DNA from: Castellaniella sp036379515
GTDB taxonomy: Bacteria; Pseudomonadota; Gammaproteobacteria; Burkholderiales; Burkholderiaceae_B
NCBI RefSeq assembly: GCF_036379515.1
Contig: NZ_DASVGN010000036.1
Coordinates: 1 to 64,000 of the forward strand
DNA length: 64,000 bases
Direction of reading: 5' to 3'
Under the pieces are notes generated by a model. It searched no databases and had not been told where the DNA came from. It worked only from the letters and a program-made list of their open reading frames with translations. A program made the position numbers and the translations under genes. The first letter of the stretch is position 1. Each line of letters starts with the position of its first letter. Shown in pieces: positions 59,892 to 64,000 of the stretch.

Positions 59892-61097
59892 ATGGCGGGG
59901 GCACCAGTCCGGGTCGTTGGTTCGTTAGGTGTTGCTCAGACGCTGGCCTGGGGGTCTTCGTACTACCTGCCAGCCATACTGGCGGTACCCATGGCCCGAG
60001 AGCTAGCCGTAACCACGCCGACGGTGTATGCGGCATTCTCAGGCGCCCTGGTGGCCTCGGCGCTAGTCGGGCCTGTGGCCGGTCATGCGATTGATTGCCG
60101 TGGCGGCCGCATCGTCCTGGTTGGCACCAGTCTCCTGTTCGCTTTGGGCCTTGCCATGCTGGGCCTCGCCCCGGGGCTCTGGATGATGGTTGCCGCCTGG
60201 ATGGTCATTGGCGTAGCGATGGGTTCGGGTTTGTATGAGGCCGCGTTCTCCAGCTTGGTCCGGCTCTATGGCCGCGATGCCCGGAGCGCAATCACCGGCA
60301 TTACGCTGATCGCTGGTTTTGCCAGTACGGTGGGATGGCCACTGTCTGCCTGGATGGAGGCCCGATTCGGCTGGCGAGGAGCCTGCTTCGGCTGGGCAAC
60401 CATCCATCTATTGCTTGGGTTGCCGTTGAATGCCTGGCTGCCGCGTGCACCGGTTGCGGCCAAGGCTGACGGGCTACAGGCCGAAGACCAGACACCTGCG
60501 GTTTCTGCCGAGCCTGCAACGCAAATCCACTCGGGGATGGTTACTGTCATCCTGGCTTTTGTCTTTGCTGCGACCTGGTTCGTCAGTACGGCCATTGCCA
60601 CGCACTTACCCCGGATGCTGGAATCCACTGGCATGACGCTGGCGGCGGCAGTCGGTATCGGCGCACTGGTCGGCCCGGCGCAGGTGGCCGCCCGGATGCT
60701 GGAGTTTGGCTTTCTGCGCAATGTCCATCCGCTGCTGTCGGCACGCCTGGCTACGCTGGCCCATCCCATCGGCGCAGCGGTCTTGCTGGCCGCAGGGCCT
60801 GTGTTGGCCTCGGTGTTCGCCGTCCTGCATGGTGCGGGTAACGGCATTCTGACTATTGCCAAGGGCACCTTGCCGCTTGCGTTGTTCGGGGCGCAGGGCT
60901 ATGGCGCTCGCCAAGGCTGGCTGATGCTACCGGCACGGGTAGCCCAAGCCCTCGCTCCGCTTCTGTTTGGGCTGGCCCTCAATGCGTGGGGAGCAAATGC
61001 CCTGTGGCTGTCTAGCGCCATCAGCATGGCTGCGTTTGGCGCCTTAATGCTGCTGCGAACGTCGCCGACGCCATCGCAGGTCCGGCAATCTAGCTGA
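59892..61097 (+). CDS. MFS transporter of the ars operon
   Basis: The 401-residue protein has twelve hydrophobic helices and an MFS A-motif-like loop (GPVAGHAIDCRGGRIVL). It begins three bases after acr3. MFS genes in ars operons encode ArsJ or ArsK-like exporters; without the partner GAPDH gene, ArsJ is less likely. The substrate may be an organic or trivalent arsenical. Confidence 0.85.
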   Translation: MAGAPVRVVGSLGVAQTLAWGSSYYLPAILAVPMARELAVTTPTVYAAFSGALVASALVGPVAGHAIDCRGGRIVLVGTSLLFALGLAMLGLAPGLWMMVAAWMVIGVAMGSGLYEAAFSSLVRLYGRDARSAITGITLIAGFASTVGWPLSAWMEARFGWRGACFGWATIHLLLGLPLNAWLPRAPVAAKADGLQAEDQTPAVSAEPATQIHSGMVTVILAFVFAATWFVSTAIATHLPRMLESTGMTLAAAVGIGALVGPAQVAARMLEFGFLRNVHPLLSARLATLAHPIGAAVLLAAGPVLASVFAVLHGAGNGILTIAKGTLPLALFGAQGYGARQGWLMLPARVAQALAPLLFGLALNAWGANALWLSSAISMAAFGALMLLRTSPTPSQVRQSS

Positions 61098-61124
61098 ATT
61101 TCGAGTTTTGTCTCTGGAGGCTTT

Positions 61125-61547
61125 ATGAGTTCCATCACGATTTATCACAACCCCGCTTGCGGCACTTCGCGCAACGTGCTCGCGCTAATCCGAAATTGCG
61201 GCGAAGAGCCCACTGTCATCGAGTACCTGAAGATGCCACCCGACCGCGCTACGCTGACCGCGCTGATCGCAGCGATGGGAGTGCCGGTGCGCTCGGTGCT
61301 GCGCGAGAAGGGCACGCCTTATGCAGAGCTGGGCCTGGACGACCCGAAATGGAGCGACGAGCAATTGATCGATTTCATGCTTCAGCAGCCTATCCTGATG
61401 AACCGGCCTATCGTGGTGACCCCGCTGGGCACGCGCCTGTGCCGCCCTTCGGAAACCGTGCTGGACATCTTGCCGCGGCCGCAGCGCGGGGCATTCAACA
61501 AAGAGAATGGCGAAGCGGTCGTTGACGCGGAGGGCCGACGTGTCTGA
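61125..61547 (+). CDS. arsC: ArsC arsenate reductase, glutaredoxin-coupled type
   Basis: The 140-residue protein starts MSSITIYHNPACGTSRN with catalytic C12 and has the arginine-containing MNRPIVVTPLGTRLCRP segment of the Grx/GSH-dependent ArsC family. It has no sequence kinship to the LMW-type ArsC at 58303. AGG precedes the start. Confidence 0.93.
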   Translation: MSSITIYHNPACGTSRNVLALIRNCGEEPTVIEYLKMPPDRATLTALIAAMGVPVRSVLREKGTPYAELGLDDPKWSDEQLIDFMLQQPILMNRPIVVTPLGTRLCRPSETVLDILPRPQRGAFNKENGEAVVDAEGRRV

Positions 61548-62262
61548 GTCTCGACTGGATCTGCCCAACATTGACACTGCGTTGTTCCAGCAGCCGGATG
61601 AGCAGCAACTGCTGATGCCTGAACGGGCAACGCATGCCCCGCGTTTTTTGTTGCTCTACGGCTCGCTGCGCGAACGCTCGTTCAGCCGCCTGGCCGCCGA
61701 GGAGGCGGCGCGCATTCTGCGAGCACTGGGCGGTGAAACGCGAATGTTTAATCCTTCGGGACTGCCGCTGGTGGACGATGCTCCAGCCGACCACCCCAAG
61801 GTTAAGGAGCTGCGCGAACTGGTGCAATGGTCCGAGGGCATGGTGTGGAGCTCGCCCGAGCGCCACGGCGCCATGACCGGCCTGATGAAAACCCAGATCG
61901 ACTGGATTCCGCTGTCCGTGGGCGCCGTGCGCCCGACCCAGGGCAAGACCCTGGCGATCATGGAGGTCTCAGGCGGTTCGCAATCCTTCAACGCGCTCAA
62001 CCAGATGCGCGTGCTGGGTCGCTGGATGCGCATGCTGACCATCCCCAACCAGTCTTCGGTTGCCAAGGCCTACCAGGAGTTCGATGAAGCTGGTCGCATG
62101 AAGCCGTCCGCCTATTACAACCGCATCGTGGACGTGATGGAAGAACTGATGAAATTCACGCTGCTCACGCGCGACGTGGCGCCGTACCTGGTGGACCGCT
62201 ACAGCGAACGCAAGGAAAGCGCCGAGGCTCTGAGCCAACGCATGCAGCAGGCAGCGATCTGA
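61540..62262 (+). CDS. arsH: ArsH NADPH-dependent FMN oxidoreductase
   Basis: A GTG at 61540 with GGAGGG upstream and overlapping the arsC stop gives 240 residues; the ATG at 61507 lies within arsC. The flavodoxin-like fold shows LLYGSLRERSFSR, WSSPERHGAMTGLMK and EVSGGSQSFNA. ArsH oxidises trivalent methyl and aromatic arsenicals. It ends the ars operon. Confidence 0.93.
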   Translation: MSESRLDLPNIDTALFQQPDEQQLLMPERATHAPRFLLLYGSLRERSFSRLAAEEAARILRALGGETRMFNPSGLPLVDDAPADHPKVKELRELVQWSEGMVWSSPERHGAMTGLMKTQIDWIPLSVGAVRPTQGKTLAIMEVSGGSQSFNALNQMRVLGRWMRMLTIPNQSSVAKAYQEFDEAGRMKPSAYYNRIVDVMEELMKFTLLTRDVAPYLVDRYSERKESAEALSQRMQQAAI

Positions 62263-62444
62263 ACCTTCAAAGGACCAAGTGGCTAAATAAGACGAAGCAC
62301 TGTCCCCGCCTAAACGAAGCAGCCTGTCGCACGCCGAGTCTCAATATCGCCACCCTCCCCGAATCACACACAAGACAATTTCTCGTAGTTATATCGAACA
62401 GAGTTCCACACCATACGCAGCGGCTTAGTCACATAACCGAATCG

Positions 62445-62687
62445 TCAGCCCTCGCCCCGCAACTCCGGCCAAATCTTCCACCAGTCATCCGGGCGCAACT
62501 GCTTCCGGGTGACCTCCCCTCCGGTCAGCTCCTCAATCTCGACGCAGCGAATGATCGGCACCGGGCGACTGCCGGCCGCCCAGCCGCTGACGACAGGCAC
62601 CGGCACGCCCAATTTGTTGGCGAGCTTGGTCATCCCGCCCATCACGGCACAGGCTTCACGGACAGGCTGAAAATCGGGCATATGCAT
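62445..62687 (-). CDS. YdaS/Cro-like regulator or antitoxin
   Basis: The 80-residue protein has a helix-turn-helix (LANKLGVPVPVVSGWAAGSR) and the family end (LRPDDWWKIWPEL). Such Cro/YdaS proteins are phage-type repressors or antitoxins. It lies divergent from the alpA-side leader, suggesting a small control switch for excision functions. Confidence 0.8.
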   Translation of the reverse strand: MHMPDFQPVREACAVMGGMTKLANKLGVPVPVVSGWAAGSRPVPIIRCVEIEELTGGEVTRKQLRPDDWWKIWPELRGEG

Positions 62688-63047
62688 CTATAACCACGTT
62701 AAGTATGTGGATACTATAAGATAAATCCGCTATATGGGAATTTCTGGAAACAGTAATTTGTACCGATCCGCGGCCAGAAAGTTCAGTGCTGCCGCCCAAA
62801 CTTGTAACTGCAAGTCAAATACCCCTACAGTCGGCATGAAACAAGCTGAACCAACCTGAACCATGACGTGGCATCCGCCCCGTAGGGCAGGGGCAGATTA
62901 CAAGATCAGCCGACCGCACGCCAGTGGTCACAAGCCCAAACAAATTGCCCTTCATGCGTAGCGCCCACGCATAGGGGGATCAGCTAAGCTCGTTTACACC
63001 TCAGTAGAGCCTTGAATTGATTGTAAAGACAACCAACAAATTTCCTA

Positions 63048-63076
63048 TTGACAAGACTTATGCTGTTGGTAAGAAT
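63048..63076 (+). promoter_or_regulatory. Sigma-70-type promoter
   Basis: The -35 is TTGACA (63048-63053), the spacer is 17 bases, and the -10 is AAGAAT (63071-63076, four of six matches). It points toward the boxA element and the alpA-like gene. Confidence 0.6.
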
Positions 63077-63083
63077 CTAGCCA

Positions 63084-63113
63084 TCTGCTCCAAGCAGAAT
63101 CGCTCTTTAACAA
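63084..63113 (+). promoter_or_regulatory. rRNA-leader-like nut site (boxB hairpin plus boxA)
   Basis: A hairpin TCTGCT-CCA-AGCAGA (63084-63098) is followed by GCTCTTTAACAA (63102-63113), a perfect boxA core of proteobacterial rRNA leaders. Order and spacing are those of rrn antitermination elements. Its position 10 bases after the promoter suggests that Nus factors make the transcript resistant to termination. Confidence 0.7.
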
Positions 63114-63486
63114 ACCACAAGCGATGAATACTGCGCCCTGCCCGATCACGTGGCACGCGATTGCGCAGCAACCTGTAAGGCATCGGGGTTGAAGCAAAAC
63201 CGATGAAATCCGCAATCCGCAGTCAGCCCCTTGCGTGGGGCGTAGATGGCCGCGGACGGCGGGGACTTCCTCGAGCGGAAGCGCCCGGAGCGTTCATCAG
63301 AATGCCCACCATCAGAAATGGCGACGTAATTTCATGACGACGGCAGGAAAGACTGCAGTTTCCAACAACTCGACGAGCCGCAGCGGCGGGAACAGCGTCG
63401 GGCACTGCTGGGAATGGTCAAAGCAAACGGCCCCCATCGCGGAATCTTGGCGGGCCGTTCTCTCAACGACGCAGAACGCGTCGGCT

Positions 63487-63528
63487 TTGGAAAGCATCTT
63501 AAGCCGTAGTTCGCAGGGTGCTTTCCAA
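63487..63528 (+). promoter_or_regulatory. Leader stem-loop before alpA ribosome site
   Basis: Perfect 10-bp arms TTGGAAAGCA (63487-63496) and TGCTTTCCAA (63519-63528) enclose 22 bases, and GGAGGAAG follows within eight bases. It could regulate translation or stabilise the mRNA. It has no T-run and so is not a terminator. Confidence 0.55.
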
Positions 63529-63546
63529 GGTCACACGGAGGAAGTA

Positions 63547-63798
63547 ATGAAGGAACAGGCACTGCCGAACATCTTCGGCTACCCGGCTACCCCACACCAA
63601 CCCCCAAAGCATGCCAGCGATGCACTGCTGTACCGCATTCACACAGCAGAGGCCAAACTGGGAGTATCCCGATCCACGATATACCGGCTGGTTAACGATG
63701 GCGAGCTCGTGCTGATCAAGATAGGCAAGCGCTCCAGCGGCATCACCGCATCGAGCCTGCATGCCCTCATCGAACGCAACAAGGCAGTCGCGGGATAA
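63547..63798 (+). CDS. AlpA-like helix-turn-helix excisionase/regulator
   Basis: GGAGGAAG precedes the ATG at 63547. The 83-residue protein ends in a helix-turn-helix (AEAKLGVSRSTIYRLVNDGELVLIKIGKRSSGIT) of the MerR-like excisionase/AlpA family. Such proteins bend att sites or activate integrase genes in islands. Its nearness to the tRNA-like end fits a directionality factor. No integrase gene is in the window. Confidence 0.85.
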   Translation: MKEQALPNIFGYPATPHQPPKHASDALLYRIHTAEAKLGVSRSTIYRLVNDGELVLIKIGKRSSGITASSLHALIERNKAVAG

Positions 63799-63878
63799 AT
63801 CAACACGTCAGAATCTCATCAGGTCGGGAGGGAATCGAACCATGGGACGTTTTCGGCCACTTGTGTTGCTTTTTTGCA

Positions 63879-63901
63879 CTTGTACCCTGTCTTGTACCCT
63901 G
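63879..63901 (+). repeat. 11-bp tandem direct repeat CTTGTACCCTG
   Basis: Two perfect copies separated by one T lie about 55 bases before the tRNA 3' fragment. Paired short direct repeats near an attachment site are typical arm-type sites for tyrosine integrases or their accessory factors. On the other strand, GGTTCGATTCC, a T-loop-like string, occurs at 63831-63841. Confidence 0.5.
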
Positions 63902-63954
63902 AGGTTCGCATCTAATATGTGGAAGCGCAGCATTACTGGCCTTACAGCCTACGA

Positions 63955-63977
63955 TTCGATTCCGCCCCGGGCCACCA
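63955..63977 (+). other. tRNA 3'-end fragment (probable attR, tRNA-Phe type)
   Basis: The 23 bases match the last 23 positions of a tRNA: T-loop TTCGATT, T-stem strand CCGCC, acceptor strand CCGGGCC, discriminator A and CCA. The five preceding bases do not pair with the T-stem, so the rest of the tRNA is missing. A 7-bp hairpin CGTGCTG-TTT-CAGCACG (63979-63995) follows, like a tRNA terminator. This is what an integrative element leaves at the far end after inserting into a tRNA 3' end. The GGCCCGG acceptor expected for it fits tRNA-Phe of betaproteobacteria. Confidence 0.6.
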
Positions 63978-64000
63978 TCGTGCTGTTTCAGCACGGTTCA

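Larger units (their letters stand above)
62688..63546. other. 859-bp control region and long leader upstream of alpA-like gene
   Basis: The region holds an AT-rich site just upstream of the YdaS gene (62697-62735), a rightward promoter (63048-63076), a boxB/boxA element (63084-63113) and a stem-loop before the alpA start (63487-63528). A frame open from 63235 runs into alpA but has no ribosome site of its own and is not counted. Transcript from the promoter would carry a leader of about 460 bases. Confidence 0.55.

Noticed and set aside
63235..63546. N-terminal extension of the alpA-like gene to 187 aa
   Set aside because: The strong GGAGGAAG before 63547 and the homology to short AlpA proteins fix the start. 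The extension crosses the 10-bp leader hairpin and has a non-protein-like composition.

Overview
The window looks like part of a large, high-GC mobile element from a betaproteobacterium, most likely a Burkholderiales member. Indicators are a TrfA-type replication initiator, a Burkholderiales-type DUF4148 protein, System II (ResB/CcsA) cytochrome c maturation genes, and a 23-nt tRNA 3' end at the right edge that best fits a betaproteobacterial tRNA-Phe. No ribosomal, core metabolic or complete tRNA genes are present.

Left part (1-18.5 kb) is a conjugation and replication backbone. It carries virB6 (cut by the window edge), a short virB7 lipoprotein gene, virB8, virB9, virB10 and virB11, then trfA with an iteron/DnaA-box origin, a stb/tra-like trio (DNA-binding protein, ParA-like StbB, membrane protein), the VirD4/TrwB coupling protein, and a MobF (TrwC) relaxase. 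Between coupling protein and relaxase sits a lower-GC two-gene cassette. It encodes a pseudokinase plus COG1112-type helicase and a two-HKD phospholipase D protein, the architecture of a type I Mokosh anti-phage system.

The next segment (18.5-22.4 kb) is read as the leading region. Three leftward genes (a small Cys-rich protein, a DUF3560 protein, a RadC-type JAMM protein) are each preceded by a diverged ~320-350 bp copy of the same noncoding repeat. The long-range inverted repeat and the apical hairpin of this repeat are kept by compensatory changes. This is what single-strand (Frpo-like) promoters used just after conjugative entry would look like. The gene orientation predicts oriT in 18516-19249.

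The cargo (22.4-62.3 kb) is metal resistance and redox. It contains a mer transport module without merA; a copper block (multicopper oxidase with several copper ligands missing, split DsbD, DUF411 protein, cupin, copRS operon that includes an apolipoprotein N-acyltransferase, ResB/CcsA, CopA, CopB, cupredoxin, cytochrome c); two yybP-ykoY manganese riboswitches ahead of terC and a UPF0016 exporter gene; an RcnR-type regulator with a divergent His-tailed EamA transporter and an atypical P1B ATPase; a second two-component system behind a beta-propeller protein and a HiPIP; and an ars operon (arsR, arsI, two arsC types, acr3, an MFS gene, arsH).

The right end (62.4-64 kb) has a YdaS/Cro-like repressor gene, a long leader with an rRNA-type boxB/boxA element, an AlpA-like excisionase/regulator gene, and then the tRNA 3' fragment followed by a hairpin. 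This suggests that an element able to replicate and conjugate is integrated at a tRNA gene and that the chromosome flank begins near 63978. No integrase gene and no insertion sequence was seen in the window.
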